In this document: piece after piece, positions 18,528 through 29,000 of the stretch
Layout of the letters: the number at the start of each line of letters is the position of its first letter
Position numbering within the stretch: position 1 is the stretch's first letter
Assembly (NCBI RefSeq): GCF_030116705.1
Contig: NZ_JAOTIK010000001.1
Location: 2,751,001 to 2,815,000, forward strand
Direction: 5' to 3'
Source of the DNA: Streptomyces sp. ML-6
Lineage (GTDB): Bacteria; Actinomycetota; Actinomycetes; Streptomycetales; Streptomycetaceae
DNA length: 64,000 nucleotides
Translations under genes and position numbers: made by a program
Notes under the pieces: generated by a model
Database searches by the model: none
Told to the model about the DNA's origin: nothing
Seen by the model: the letters and a program-made list of their open reading frames with translations, nothing else

Positions 18528-18893
18528 CTACTGGCCCACCATCACGGTGATGAGGCCGATGACCACCAGAAACGATCCGCCCCAGGTCCACATCGAGGTC
18601 CGCTCGTGCAGCACGGTCGCCCCGGCCAGCACGATCAGCAGGTACCCGAGGGCGTTGAACGGGTAGGCGATGGACAGCGGCACCGTGGCCAGGGTGACCA
18701 TCCAGGCGAGAGCGGACACCCCGAAGACCACCAGCCCGAGGACCACCCAGGGGCTGGTCGCGGCACGCATGGCGAGGGAGCCCTCGTGCCCCGCGGCGGC
18801 CGCGGCGCTCCGCATCCCGTGCTTGAGCATGATCTGGCCGCCCGCCGAGGAGAACACGGCGAACAGCAGCAGCATCAGACTGGGCAGGTTCAA
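18528..18893 (-). CDS. Small multidrug-resistance/EamA-type membrane protein
   Basis: A 121-residue protein with four membrane helices (starting LPSLMLLLFAVFSSAGGQIM, ending SFLVVIGLITVMVGQ). It resembles EmrE and the ArnE/ArnF half-flippases that move lipid-linked sugars. The start is chosen as TTG at 18893, preceded by AGGAG at 7-base spacing, which avoids overlap with the glycosyltransferase-methyltransferase gene. Earlier in-frame starts would add a low-complexity, non-hydrophobic N-terminus. Being the last gene after two glycosyltransferase genes on the same strand suggests a role in flipping a polyprenyl-linked sugar rather than drug efflux (inference). Confidence 0.75.
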   Translation of the reverse strand: MNLPSLMLLLFAVFSSAGGQIMLKHGMRSAAAAAGHEGSLAMRAATSPWVVLGLVVFGVSALAWMVTLATVPLSIAYPFNALGYLLIVLAGATVLHERTSMWTWGGSFLVVIGLITVMVGQ

Positions 18894-18966
18894 CGCCTTG
18901 CTCCTGACTGCGGTGTCCGGGGGCGGGGACGCCGGGGCGGGGACGCCGGGGCGGGGAACGGTGGCG

Positions 18967-20481
18967 TCAGACGCCGACCCGGTCGGCCGGGACGTGCTGT
19001 CGGTTGAGGATGTCCTGTACATCGACGTGCTCTCCAGCGATGATCGTCTCGGCCGCATGCGGGGTGAGCAGTGCGACGTGCTGATAGCCGAACAGCGTCG
19101 GCCGGATGCGGGTGAGCAGCTTCGACGCCCCGCCGAGGACCGCGGGGAGCGGCCCGCCGCCGAGCAGCGCCCAGAACGGGGCCCCGGTGGACGTGACGTC
19201 GAGGACGTCGTAGCCCGCGTCCCGGACCGTGCGGCGCAGGCTGGACCGGGTGAAGAAGCGCAGATGCGTTTCGTCGAGGATGCCGCGCCGGTCGTAGCCG
19301 AAGACGCCGAACGCGACCCGCAGCCGTGAGTACCAGTGGCTGAAGTTCGGCACGGAGAGCAGCACGTGGCCGCCGGGCCGCAGCACCTCGACGATCTCGG
19401 CGAGCACCCGGTCGGGGCGGGAGAGGTGCTCGATGACGTCCCCGGCGACCACGTAGTCGTAGCCGGTGCCGATCTCCAGCGGCAGCCCCTCCTCCAGGTC
19501 GGCGAGGTGGAAGCGGGTGCACTTGTCGCGCACGCCGGGGACCTCGACGTAGTCCACGCCCGTCACCTCGTGGCCGAGCGCCTCGAGGCGCTCGGCGAAC
19601 AGGCCGCCGGAGCAGCCGAGGTCGAGGACCCGGCCGGGCGGGAGGCCGCGCATCCGGTCCAGGATGACGGCGTGCGAGGAGCCGTCGCCCTCCTTGAACG
19701 CGTACTCGACGGGCTTGGGAATCCAGCCGCAGGTGCCGAATCCCTTGAGGGCGAGCCGGTATTCGAGGACGTCCTTGACGACGTCCTTCGCGTATTTCAT
19801 GCCGTTGACGTAGCAGATCTCGTCGCCGTAGTACGTGGGGACCGGGATCTCCTTGATCCGCATTCCCGCGTCGAGCAGCTGGACGATGATCTGGGTGTCG
19901 AAGTCGAACGCGTCGGTGTTCCGGTGGATCGGCAGCTTCTTGAGCGCCGCGACGCTGTAGGCACGGTATCCGGAGTGGAATTCGGTGAGCCGCGAGCCGA
20001 GGAGGGTGTTCTCCACCCGGGTGAGAATGCGGTTGCCGAGCCATTTGTACATCGGCATGCCGCCCTTGAGGGCCGAGCCGGATTTCATCATGCGCGATCC
20101 GAAGACCGCCTCGCATTCGCCGCGTTCGATCGGAGCGACCATTTCGGGCAGGAATTCGGGGGCGTACTGCCCGTCGCCGTGCAGCAGCACGACGATGTCG
20201 AGTCCGTGCTCGGCGGCCAGGGCGTATCCGGCCTTCTGGTTCCCGCCGTACCCGAGGTTCTTGGTGTGCCGCATCACCACGGTGCGCGGCATTCCCTCCG
20301 ACTGCGACCAGCGGCAGCCCGCGGTGAAGGTCGCGTCGTGGCTCGCGTCGTCGAGGATGAGGATCTCGTCGACCTTGGCCCGGAAGTCCTCCGGAATGCG
20401 GTCGAGGGTCTTCTCCAGGGTCGTCTCGGCGTTGTACGCGACCACCAGGATGCCGATCCTGGGACTCGGGTTTTCCTTCAC
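18967..20481 (-). CDS. Bifunctional family-2 glycosyltransferase / SAM-dependent methyltransferase
   Basis: A 504-residue fusion. Residues about 6-235 are a DPM1/DPG-synthase-like GT2 (RIGILVVAYNAETTLEKTLD; EILILDDASHDAT; LHGDGQYAPE with the DxD-like metal site; GSRMMKSGSALKGGMP; FHSGYRAYS). Residues about 275-440 are a class I methyltransferase (RVLDLGCSGGLFAERL for SAM; VAGDVIEHLSRPDRVL; RPGGHVLLSVPNF). The start is GTG, preceded by AGGAG and overlapping the stop of the upstream membrane glycosyltransferase gene in a GTGA junction, so the two are translationally coupled. GT2 enzymes of this type load a sugar on polyprenyl phosphate; the methyltransferase half may methylate that product or a partner glycan (inference). 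Confidence 0.9.
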   Translation of the reverse strand: MKENPSPRIGILVVAYNAETTLEKTLDRIPEDFRAKVDEILILDDASHDATFTAGCRWSQSEGMPRTVVMRHTKNLGYGGNQKAGYALAAEHGLDIVVLLHGDGQYAPEFLPEMVAPIERGECEAVFGSRMMKSGSALKGGMPMYKWLGNRILTRVENTLLGSRLTEFHSGYRAYSVAALKKLPIHRNTDAFDFDTQIIVQLLDAGMRIKEIPVPTYYGDEICYVNGMKYAKDVVKDVLEYRLALKGFGTCGWIPKPVEYAFKEGDGSSHAVILDRMRGLPPGRVLDLGCSGGLFAERLEALGHEVTGVDYVEVPGVRDKCTRFHLADLEEGLPLEIGTGYDYVVAGDVIEHLSRPDRVLAEIVEVLRPGGHVLLSVPNFSHWYSRLRVAFGVFGYDRRGILDETHLRFFTRSSLRRTVRDAGYDVLDVTSTGAPFWALLGGGPLPAVLGGASKLLTRIRPTLFGYQHVALLTPHAAETIIAGEHVDVQDILNRQHVPADRVGV

Positions 20482-21785
20482 GGGGTGTTCTCCTGTCGTG
20501 CTCGGCACGCGGTGTGCGGGGTGGGGGCTCGGCACTCGGGGCGGTCAGTTGACGACGGAGTCGGCGGGTCGCGCGGTACGGGGGCCGTGACCGGGACCCG
20601 CCCCCCGGGGTTTTCCGGGGGTGGGCCGGGTGGCGCGGCGAGGATCTTGCGGATGCCGACGGCGAGGCAGACGGCGAGGAGGACCCAGCCGGCCTCGCCG
20701 AGGTGCAGCACCGTTTCGCTCCAGCGCACGGCGGAGCGGCCCTGGTAGCCGAGGATCGCGGTCAGGCCGAGCAGACAGCCGTACACGGCGCCCTCCCAGA
20801 AGCCGATGACGAACAGTCCGGCCGCCGCCCAGGTCAGGTACTGGAGGGCGGAGGCGGTGGAGAGCAGCAGCAGGAGGCCCGTCGTGACGGCGACGACGGC
20901 GGGCAGTTGCGCGGGCCGCAGCAGGGCGAGCCAGGCCCCGGCCGCCATGCAGACCAGTACGAAGAGGAAGTGGCCGTCGCCCTCGATGTAGGCGATGGCG
21001 GGCTCCGGCAGGCCGAACAGTTCGGCGAACCTGACGAGGCCCCAGAGGCGGTAGCCGCCGCCCGCGTACTCCAGGACGTTCTCCCGGAGGTTCTGCGGCA
21101 CGGTCATCAGGACCGGCCCCCAGGCCAGGGCGACCAGGGCGGCGAAGCCCGCGCAGAAGCGGACGAGGGCGGGGCGGCCGGCCCGCAGCGCGACGAGGAA
21201 CAGGGCCGGGAGCACCACCACCGGGATGAACTTGACGCTGATCGAGAGCGCGGCGGCCACCCCGGCGGCCAGCGGGGCCTTCCGGTCCACGAGGAGGTGG
21301 GCGGCGGCCAGGGCGAAGGTGATGGCGACCGCGTCGGTGTTGCCGTGGTAGCCGGAGGTGGCGATGAGGACGGGGCTGACGGCCACTCCGATGCCGCAGG
21401 CGAGAGCCGCGCCGACGGAGCGGCGGCGGCGCACGATCTCGAAGACGAGGAGTGCGCAGAAGAAATCGGCGATCGACGCGGGCGACCTGATCAGCGTTCC
21501 GAAGGGAATGCCGAGTTCTTCGAGTTCGTTCAGCCCGAGGAGCAGCCATCCGGCCAGGGGCGGGTGGTTGTAGACGGGCAGTCCGGGAAGTGGCTGTTCG
21601 TAGATCCGAATGGGTCCGTGGCGCACGATCGCCTTTGCGAAACCGTGGAAGATCCGCACGTCCGCCGGGCCCGGCAGATTCGCCGCGATCAGCATTCGGG
21701 TGAGGAGCCCCGCGGCCGCGACGACGAGCACGACCGCCCTCGCGCGTCGCACGTCCCAGGTTTCGCATCGAATTCGGATACCCAT
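20478..21785 (-). CDS. Polytopic membrane glycosyltransferase (GT87/GT39-like)
   Basis: About 435 residues with roughly ten membrane helices. The first extracellular loop has the acidic pair expected of GT-C enzymes (ANLPGPADVRIFHGFAKAI). Further marks are YNHPPLAGWLL and SGYHGNTDAVAITFALAAAH, typical of polyprenyl-phosphate-sugar-using mannosyl/arabinosyl-like transferases. The C-terminus is a Pro-rich cytoplasmic tail. Its stop overlaps the GTG of the GT2-methyltransferase gene. The start is uncertain: ATG at 21785 (MGIRIRCETW) is preferred, ATG at 21830 is possible, and neither has a good ribosome site. The pair would fit a loader (GT2) and user (GT-C) of a lipid-linked sugar outside the membrane (inference). 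Confidence 0.82.
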   Translation of the reverse strand: MGIRIRCETWDVRRARAVVLVVAAAGLLTRMLIAANLPGPADVRIFHGFAKAIVRHGPIRIYEQPLPGLPVYNHPPLAGWLLLGLNELEELGIPFGTLIRSPASIADFFCALLVFEIVRRRRSVGAALACGIGVAVSPVLIATSGYHGNTDAVAITFALAAAHLLVDRKAPLAAGVAAALSISVKFIPVVVLPALFLVALRAGRPALVRFCAGFAALVALAWGPVLMTVPQNLRENVLEYAGGGYRLWGLVRFAELFGLPEPAIAYIEGDGHFLFVLVCMAAGAWLALLRPAQLPAVVAVTTGLLLLLSTASALQYLTWAAAGLFVIGFWEGAVYGCLLGLTAILGYQGRSAVRWSETVLHLGEAGWVLLAVCLAVGIRKILAAPPGPPPENPGGRVPVTAPVPRDPPTPSSTDRPECRAPTPHTACRARQENTP

Positions 21786-21949
21786 GAAAACAGAACGTAG
21801 CAACAAGAGGACGCGGAGCGACGCATCCATGACCGCACGCGCAGCTGCCGTTACTTGAATGCTCCGATTTTCCGCCCGGACATCCGGGCCCGCCGTCCGT
21901 CCTTCCGGAACCGTCGGTCACTCGAATGGTCCAGGACCCCTCGGCCGGA

Positions 21950-22024
21950 ATGCGGCCGTCACCACATTCATTCGGTCATCACGGCATTCGGCCGTCATCG
22001 CATCCGGCCGACGCTGTTCGGCCG
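21950..22024. repeat. Imperfect 15-17-base repeats after the GT2-TagF gene
   Basis: Variants of ATTCGGCCGTCATCGC occur four to five times in a row just past the stop of the minus-strand GT2-TagF gene. No coding role or clear terminator stem was seen. Confidence 0.45.
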
Positions 22025-25000
22025 TCACAGCATGCGGTCGACCACTTTCGCCGCCGCGTTCCCCTCGTCGAGATCGCAGAAGTCCCGGCGGAACGCCTCG
22101 TACGCCCGTCCGTGTCCCTCGGTGGCCCGTGCCGGGTCGCGCAGGGCCTCGATCAGTCCGGCGGAATCGGCGATGAGCGGGCCGGGGGCGCGGGCCTCGA
22201 AGTCGAAGCAGAAGCCGCCCCGGGTGTCGCGGTGGTGCGCCAGGTCGTGGGTGTGGAAGAGCAGCGGGCGGCCGGTCGGGGCGAAGTCGAACATCAGCGA
22301 GGAGCAGTCGGTGACCAGGGCGTCGCTGATCAGCATCAGCTCGCCGGCGTCGTCGTGGCGCGAGACGTCCCGGACGAAGCCGCTGCCGCTGTCCGGGAGG
22401 CGGCCGCCGACCAGGTGGTGACGGCGCACCAGCAGGACGGTGTCCGCGCCCAGTTCGCGTTCGGCGGCGGCCAGGTCGAGCCACAGGTCCAGGGCGTAAC
22501 GGCCGTCGCCCAGCGGGCGGTCGTCGCGCCAGGTCGGCGCGTACAGCACGACCCGCCTGTCCGCGGGGAGGCCGAGCCGTTCCCGTACCGCGGCGGCGAC
22601 CTTGGTCCGGTCGACGGCGCGGAGCAGGTCGTTGCGGGGGGAGCCGCACTCCAGGATCTCGCCCCGGTAGCCGAAGGAGCGCCGCAGGACGGGGGTGGAG
22701 AAGCTGTTCGGGGAGACGAGGAGGCTCCACTGCCGGGCGCGCCGCTCGAGGGTGGCGAGGTGGGCGGGGTCGGCCCGGTCGGTGCCCGCGAGGTCCAGGC
22801 CGATGCGTTTGAGGGGGGTGCCGTGCCAGGTCTGGACGACGTACTGGCCCTCGCGCCGCTCGAACCACTCCGGCAGCTGGGTGTTGGTGACGACGTACCG
22901 GCTGCGGGCCAGGGCCTCGTGCCAGGCGGTCGAACCGTGTTCCACGGTCGCGGCGCCGGCGGGCACCCGGGCCTGCTGGTCGCGGACCACCCAGAGGTGT
23001 TCCGCCTGGACGCCCCGGCGGACGATCTCCTCGTGGATCGCGCGCGGCGAGTCGGAGTACTGGCGGCCGTCGAAGCTGCTGTACAGCACGGTTTCGCGCA
23101 GCGGCGCGGTGCGCAGGGTCCGGTACGCCCCGCTCAGCAGCCGCCGGCCGCGCGGTCCGCGTTCCCGGGCGGTCAGCACCGGGGCACTGTCGATCAGCAG
23201 TTGGTCGTGGCACCGCCGCTCGACGCGGTACTCCCGGCCCGTGAGGGTGCGGACGGCGGGCAGGGTGCGGTGGGCGGCGGCCGGGATGCGCAGCGGGGTG
23301 TCGCGGCCGGGGCGCGCGTCGCCCGCCGGGTGGTGTTCGCGCAGGAGGAGGTGCCAGCGGCCCTGGCCCAGGGGAAGTTTCCGGCCGGGGCCGTCGACGG
23401 CGTCCGGCCGGAGCTCGGCCCGGAAGCGGCGGGCCCCGGCGTCCCCGGAAAGGATCAGCGGGAAGACGGCCTCCTCGTCGTGCCCGCCGTGCCGGGCGAT
23501 CAGCTCGACGGGCCGCCCCGCGAGGGCCGGGTAGGTGCCCTCCAGCAGGAGCCGACCGTCCTGGGTCCAGGTCACCAGGTCGACGGCGGGCTGCACGGTG
23601 CGGTCGCTGATCAGCAGATTGCCGCGGGAGTTCACGGTGAGGCCCAGCTCGCGCCGCCCTCCTCTGCCCCCGCTCCCGTCCCCCTCGGCGCCCCCGTCCC
23701 CGTTCCCCTCCCCGCCCCCGTCCCCGTTCCCCTCGACGTCCAGCGGGTAGCGGCCCGGCGGCACGGGGCCCGGCACGTCGATCGGTGTCCGGCGCCCGTC
23801 GGGGCCGACGAGGCGCAGGTCGTACGAGAGTTGCGCATGCGGCTCCCCCTCGTCCGTCCCTTCGTCCGTCCCCTCGTCCTCCCCCGCCCCCATGCCCGGC
23901 CGGACCTCGGCGAAGGCGTCGAGCGGGATGTCGGCGGTGAACCGCCTCCAGCCCGCCACCGAGGACGCGGCCCCCTCGTGCACCGTCACCGGGCAGTCGA
24001 AGGAGGTGCCCGAGGGCCGGTGGGTGAGCGCGAGGCGCAACGGGCCGCGGCCGAGCCGGTCGCGGATCATCCCGTCGATGACCACGGTGGCGGCCCCGTC
24101 GCCCGCGTCGCCCGCTCGGTGCGTCTCGAAGCGGGCGTCGATCCGCTCGGCGTGCAGCACCAGTTCGCCGTCGTCGAGGTCGGGCACGATCCGGTGGTCG
24201 CCGTCCGGGCGGTGCACGGGCGGCGGGGCGGTCTCCTCGTCGGCCGCGAGGGCGGAGCGGCGCAGCATGCCGTGACCGGCGACGCCGATCTCCAGCCGCC
24301 AGGTGAGCCGTTCGGGGCCGTCCGCCGCGTCGATGCGGAGCCCGGCCGGGTCGACGACGGTCTCGAAGCCGGACCGGTCGTAGTCGTGCAGGCTCTGCCG
24401 GGACCGGGCGGTGGCCTCGGGCTCGTCGACCGTGCGCAGCCGCAGCGGCACCACGCGGCGCCGTCCCGCGCGCAGCCAGCCGGCCCGGAACTCGCCGCCG
24501 CGCGGCCCGGCGGGCAGGTTCCGGATGTACGCGTACCCCTTGAGGTGCAGCCGGCCGCCCTGCCAGCGGGCGGACCGCAGCCGGGCGGTGAGCGGCAGGT
24601 CCCGTTCGCCGACCCGCAGCACCGCGCGCGGCACCGGCCGGGTGAGGACCGGGTAGGAGGCGGTGCGGCGGCGCAGGCCCCGTACCGCGAACGCGCCCGG
24701 TTCGGCCCGGTCGAGGGCGAGCAGGTCCAGCAGTTCGGCGGTGCGGCGTTCGCGCACGAGGTACCACATCAGCCGCAGCCGCAGCGGCAGCCCGTCCAGG
24801 ACGGCCGGGTCGACCTGGTCGGCGAACTCGTTGGCGTACGTGAGGAAGGCGCGCCGGTACTCCTCGTCGCCGTGCGGCAGCGCCGCCATGAAGTGCCGGA
24901 GGTCGTCGGCGAGCACGTGCGCCTCGTAGCGCCGCTTGTCGGCGGCGCCGCGGTGCTCGTCGAGGAAGGCGGAGACCGCCAGCACGTGCGAGACCCGGTC

Positions 25001-25684
25001 CTGGACGCCGCGGACGACGGCGCGCCGGGTGGTGCCCCGGCCCGGCCGTTCGCGCCGGTGGTAGACGGGGTCCTCGAGGACGTCGACGGAGCGGGCCAGG
25101 AAGTGGGCGGGCAGGACGACGGGGATGTCCTCGTGGAGGGTGCCGACCGGGAAGGCGAAGGCGTGCTCGTCCCAGAAGGACCGGCGGAAGACCTTGTTGC
25201 AGGCGCTCCGGTCCGCGGCGAGGTCCCAGTCGCGGGAGATGTGGGTGCGCAGTCGGGTCGTCGCCATGGGCCTGCGGAGGTCGGGCGACTGCTGGAGCCG
25301 GCCGTCGTCCCCCAGCCGCAGCACGTTGCCGGACGCGAGGTCCGAGCCGGTCTCGTCCAGGGCGCCGAGGAGGAGTTCGTACGCACGGGGCGGGAGCACG
25401 TCGTCGCTGTCGACGAAGGCGAGGTGGCGGGCGCCCGGATCGCAGTCGCGGACCCCGGTGTTGCGGGCGTGCCCGGGCCCGCCGTTCTCCTGGCCCACCA
25501 GCCGGAACCGGCCGTCCCGTCCGGCGAATTCGGCGGCCAGGTCCGCGCTGCCGTCGGTGGACCCGTCGTCGACCATCACCACCTCCAGGTCGCTCATGGT
25601 CTGCTCCGCGAGGGACTTCAGGCAGTCCGTCAGATGGAGCTCCACGTTGTGGACGGGTACGACGACGCTGAGCCGTGGCGACAT
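22025..25684 (-). CDS. GT2 glycosyltransferase fused to TagF-like glycerophosphotransferase (paralogue A)
   Basis: A 1,219-residue enzyme. The N-terminal GT2 domain (1-~230) shows SVVVPVHNVELHLTDCL, VVMVDDGSTDGS, AFVDSDDVLPP and NKVFRRSFWDEH. A long middle with beta-rich stretches and acidic/Gly linkers (GTDEGTDEGE; Gly/Asn/Asp-rich repeats) leads to a TagF/TagB-type CDP-glycerol:glycerophosphotransferase domain (about 860-1215), with VQTWHGTPLKRIG (near 950), RRHH (near 1090) and TDCSSLMFDFAPTGRPLLFH (near 1129). Such proteins build poly(glycerol phosphate)-type wall polymers in the cytoplasm. The start is taken at ATG 25684 by alignment with the divergent paralogue; GTG 25693 is possible. 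Canonical RxHP and TDYSS motifs are altered here (RRHH, TDCSS). Confidence 0.88.
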   Translation of the reverse strand: MSPRLSVVVPVHNVELHLTDCLKSLAEQTMSDLEVVMVDDGSTDGSADLAAEFAGRDGRFRLVGQENGGPGHARNTGVRDCDPGARHLAFVDSDDVLPPRAYELLLGALDETGSDLASGNVLRLGDDGRLQQSPDLRRPMATTRLRTHISRDWDLAADRSACNKVFRRSFWDEHAFAFPVGTLHEDIPVVLPAHFLARSVDVLEDPVYHRRERPGRGTTRRAVVRGVQDRVSHVLAVSAFLDEHRGAADKRRYEAHVLADDLRHFMAALPHGDEEYRRAFLTYANEFADQVDPAVLDGLPLRLRLMWYLVRERRTAELLDLLALDRAEPGAFAVRGLRRRTASYPVLTRPVPRAVLRVGERDLPLTARLRSARWQGGRLHLKGYAYIRNLPAGPRGGEFRAGWLRAGRRRVVPLRLRTVDEPEATARSRQSLHDYDRSGFETVVDPAGLRIDAADGPERLTWRLEIGVAGHGMLRRSALAADEETAPPPVHRPDGDHRIVPDLDDGELVLHAERIDARFETHRAGDAGDGAATVVIDGMIRDRLGRGPLRLALTHRPSGTSFDCPVTVHEGAASSVAGWRRFTADIPLDAFAEVRPGMGAGEDEGTDEGTDEGEPHAQLSYDLRLVGPDGRRTPIDVPGPVPPGRYPLDVEGNGDGGGEGNGDGGAEGDGSGGRGGRRELGLTVNSRGNLLISDRTVQPAVDLVTWTQDGRLLLEGTYPALAGRPVELIARHGGHDEEAVFPLILSGDAGARRFRAELRPDAVDGPGRKLPLGQGRWHLLLREHHPAGDARPGRDTPLRIPAAAHRTLPAVRTLTGREYRVERRCHDQLLIDSAPVLTARERGPRGRRLLSGAYRTLRTAPLRETVLYSSFDGRQYSDSPRAIHEEIVRRGVQAEHLWVVRDQQARVPAGAATVEHGSTAWHEALARSRYVVTNTQLPEWFERREGQYVVQTWHGTPLKRIGLDLAGTDRADPAHLATLERRARQWSLLVSPNSFSTPVLRRSFGYRGEILECGSPRNDLLRAVDRTKVAAAVRERLGLPADRRVVLYAPTWRDDRPLGDGRYALDLWLDLAAAERELGADTVLLVRRHHLVGGRLPDSGSGFVRDVSRHDDAGELMLISDALVTDCSSLMFDFAPTGRPLLFHTHDLAHHRDTRGGFCFDFEARAPGPLIADSAGLIEALRDPARATEGHGRAYEAFRRDFCDLDEGNAAAKVVDRML

Positions 25685-26042
25685 GGTGAGCACGTCCGTT
25701 CATCGGAGGCCTGGCTGTCCGTACGGCTCAACCCCGTGGGCCGCCGGGGGTCACCGGTCGCGGTCTCTCCCGAACGGGTGAGATCGGCCGCGCCGCGGTT
25801 GCCGTCCGCAGGGCCCGTCGTCGTCGACGGGGAGGAGCTCCGGTGCGCCGGGAAGCCGGCCGGGGACGGCCCCGGGGTCGCCCCGGGACAGCCCTGAACG
25901 CGGTGCACGGGCACAACGGCACGGGGAAGCACGGCAGTCGGCCGTCCTCGCACCGTCACGCGGCGGGCTCCGGGTCACCTCCCGTGTTCACCCGTTCGGG
26001 GCAGTGTCGGTGACCCGGGGCGTCCGCCCCTGTTGTCCGTGC
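25685..26042. other. Divergent intergenic region between the two GT2-TagF paralogues
   Basis: About 360 bases without a convincing gene. It contains several strong GC-rich hairpins, e.g. CCCGTCG-TCGT-CGACGGG (25814-25831), that could fold in the leader of either transcript. Neither flanking gene has a clear ribosome-binding site, so starts are uncertain. No promoter could be assigned. Confidence 0.5.
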
Positions 26043-29000
26043 ATGAAGCCGCGCCTCAGTGTCGTCGTCCCGGTCCACAACGTCGAGGACTATCTGGAGG
26101 ACTGCCTGCGCTCGGTGGCCGAGCAGTCGGTCACCGACATCGAGGTGGTCCTCGTGGACGACGGCTCGACGGACGGCAGCACGGCCGTCGCCGAGGCGTT
26201 CGCCGCCCGCGACCGGCGCTTCCGCTGCGTCCGCCGCCCCCACTCGGGGCTGGGCGCGGCCCGCAACACGGGCGTGCGGCACACCACCCCGGGCGTACCG
26301 TACCTGGCGTTCGTCGACAGCGACGACGTCCTCGTGCACGACGCCTACCAGCGGATGCTGGCCTCGCTGGAGTCCACCGGCTCCGACTTCGCGACCGGCA
26401 ACGTGTGGCAGCTGGGCGAGCAGGGGCGGCAGCAGGCCCGGCAGTACCGCTGGCTGACCGGCACCCGCACCCGCACCCACATCGGCCGCGATCCGCGACT
26501 GCTCGCCGACCGGGCCGTCTGGAACAAGGTGTTCCGGCGCTCCTTCTGGGACCGGCACGCCTTCGCCTTCCCGGAGGGAAGACTCTACGAGGACGGCCCG
26601 GTGACGATCCCGGCGCACTACCTGGCCGGCGCCGTGGACGTGCTGCACGAGCACGTCTACTACCGGCGGATGCGGGAGGGTTCGATCACCCGGCGGCGCA
26701 CCGACGTGCGGGGCGTGCGGGACCGGATCGCGGCGTGCGAGCAGGTCAGCGCGTTCCTCGCGGGCCGGGGCGGGGTGGCGAACGCCGGGGCGCGGCGCCG
26801 TTACGACCTCTCCTGCCTGCGCGACGACTTCGTGTGCTTCCTGGAGGGGCTCACGACGGGCGGGCCCGCGTACCGGAAGGCGTTCATGAAGGACGCGGGG
26901 GCGTTCCTGGACCGGATGGAGCGGATGGACGGGGCGGGCCGCGCGGACCGGGCCGTGGCGCACGAGCTGCCGGTGGAGCTGCGGCTCAAGTGGCAGCTCG
27001 TGAAGGAGCGCCGCCTCCCGGAGCTGCTGGAGGTGCTCGCCTTCGAACGGGCCAACGGCACCGGGACGTTCATGGTCACCGGTGTGCCGGGGCGGCGGCA
27101 GGCCGGTTTCCCGGGTCTTCCGGACACCGCCCGCCCCGCCCGCGCCGACCTGCCGGCCGTGGCCCGGCTGACCCGGGCGGGGTGGGGCGAGGACGGGCGG
27201 CTGCGGCTGCGCGGTTACGCGTACATCCGCAATCTGCCGGCCCCGTCCGCGCGGCAGTCGCTGCGGGTGGGCATGGTGCGCGCCACCCGCGGCCAGCAGC
27301 TGCGGACGGTGCCGCTGCGCGGGGTGCCCGCGCCGGAGGCGACCGTGGACTCCGGTCAGCGGCTGCACGGTTACGACCACGCCGGCTTCGAGATGACGCT
27401 CGACCCGCGCCGGCTGCGGCCCGGCGGCTGGCTGGTGGGGGTGATGGTGGCCGCGCACGGCACGGCCCGCCGGGTGGCGGTGCGGGCCGCGGAGGCGGGG
27501 GCCGCCCAGCCGCTCGTCCACGACCTGGGCGAGGGGCGGCGGGCGGTGCTCGACTACCGGGACGGGCGGTTGCGGCTGACCCTGGCGCAGTTGCCGGCCC
27601 GGTGCGAGGCACGGCGCTTCGGCAAGACGCTGGAACTGACCGGCAGGCTGTACGGAAACGTTCTGCCGACGGCCCTGGTGCTGTTCTGCGAGGGGGTGGC
27701 GGACCAGGAGTTCGGCCATCCCGTCGAGTGCCGGGCGGACGGCCGTTTCACGGTGCGCATCCCGCTCGCCGACCTCGCGGGGATGGCGGCCGCCCCGTCG
27801 GCCCCGCACCGGGCGCCGCGCGAGGTCGAGGCGGAGCCCTGCGGGCGGTGGCGGGCGCGGCTGGTGCTGGCCGACGGTTTGCGGGTGCCCCTCGCGGCGG
27901 CCCCGGAGACGGCGCCGCCGGTCGTGGCGGACGCGGCGGGCGAACTGGTGCTGGACCTGAGCGGGCAGCCGTTCGTGGACGGGGCGGCGTGGACGGCGGA
28001 GGGCGCGCTGCGGATGGAGGGGGTGACCGGGGCGGGGGCGGAGACCTGGCCGGACCGGGCCCCGGCCCATCTGCTGCTGCGGCACGAGACGTTGCGCGAG
28101 ACGGTGACGGTCCCGGTCACGCACGACGTGCGGTGCGCCGGGGCGCCGAAGGGGGCGGACGAGGGCGCGTGCCGGGAGGAGCACGAAGAGGCGTACGGGG
28201 GGCGGCGGTTCACGGCGTTCCTCGCGCCGTCGGTGACCGCCGGGCTGCACGAGGGTGTGTGGGACGCGTATCTGGGCGGCCGTCCGGTCCGGGTGCTGAC
28301 CGCGCTCGCCGGCCGGCTGCCGCTCCCCCGCGCGGGCCGGTTCGCCTCGGCCCCGGTGCCCGACCGGGAGTTCGCCCTGGACCGCCGGTTCGGCGACCGG
28401 CTGGCCGTGCGGGCCGGTTCGGTGCTCGCGCCCGCCGAGCGCGGTGCCTACCACCGGGCCGGGCTGCGCGGCACGTACTACCCGGCGCGGCGCGCGATGC
28501 CGCTGCGGGACGCGGTCCTCTACGTGGGCGGCGACTCCCCGCGCGCCGTGCACGCCGAACTTCTGCGCCGGGGCGTGGAGGCGGAGCACCTCTGGGTCAC
28601 CGACGGGCTCCACGGCCACGTCCCGTCCACCGCCCTCCCCGTCGTCGAGCACAGCGCCGCCTGGTACGAGGCGCTGGCCCGGTCCCGCCGGATCGTCACC
28701 GACGACCAGCTGCCCGAGTGGTTCGAACGGCGGCCCGGCCAGACCGTCGTGCAGACCTGGCACGGCGCCCCGCTCGGCCGGTTCGGCGCGGACCTGCGCG
28801 ACACCCTGTACGCCGATCACCACGAACTCGCCACGCTGCCCCGCCGGGCGGCCCAGTGGTCCGTCCTGGTCTCCCCCAGCAGCCACTCCACCCCGCTGCT
28901 GCGCCGTGCGCTCGGCTACGACGGCGAGGTCCTGGAGGCCGGTTCCCCCGCCAACGACCTGCTCTTCTCGGCCGACCGCGGCAAGACCGCGGAGCGAGTG

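Noticed and set aside
21926..25897. A 1,323-codon open frame opposite the minus-strand GT2-TagF gene
   Set aside because: It is an antisense shadow caused by high GC content; it has Arg/Gly/Ala-rich composition and no family resemblance, while the opposite strand encodes clear enzyme motifs.
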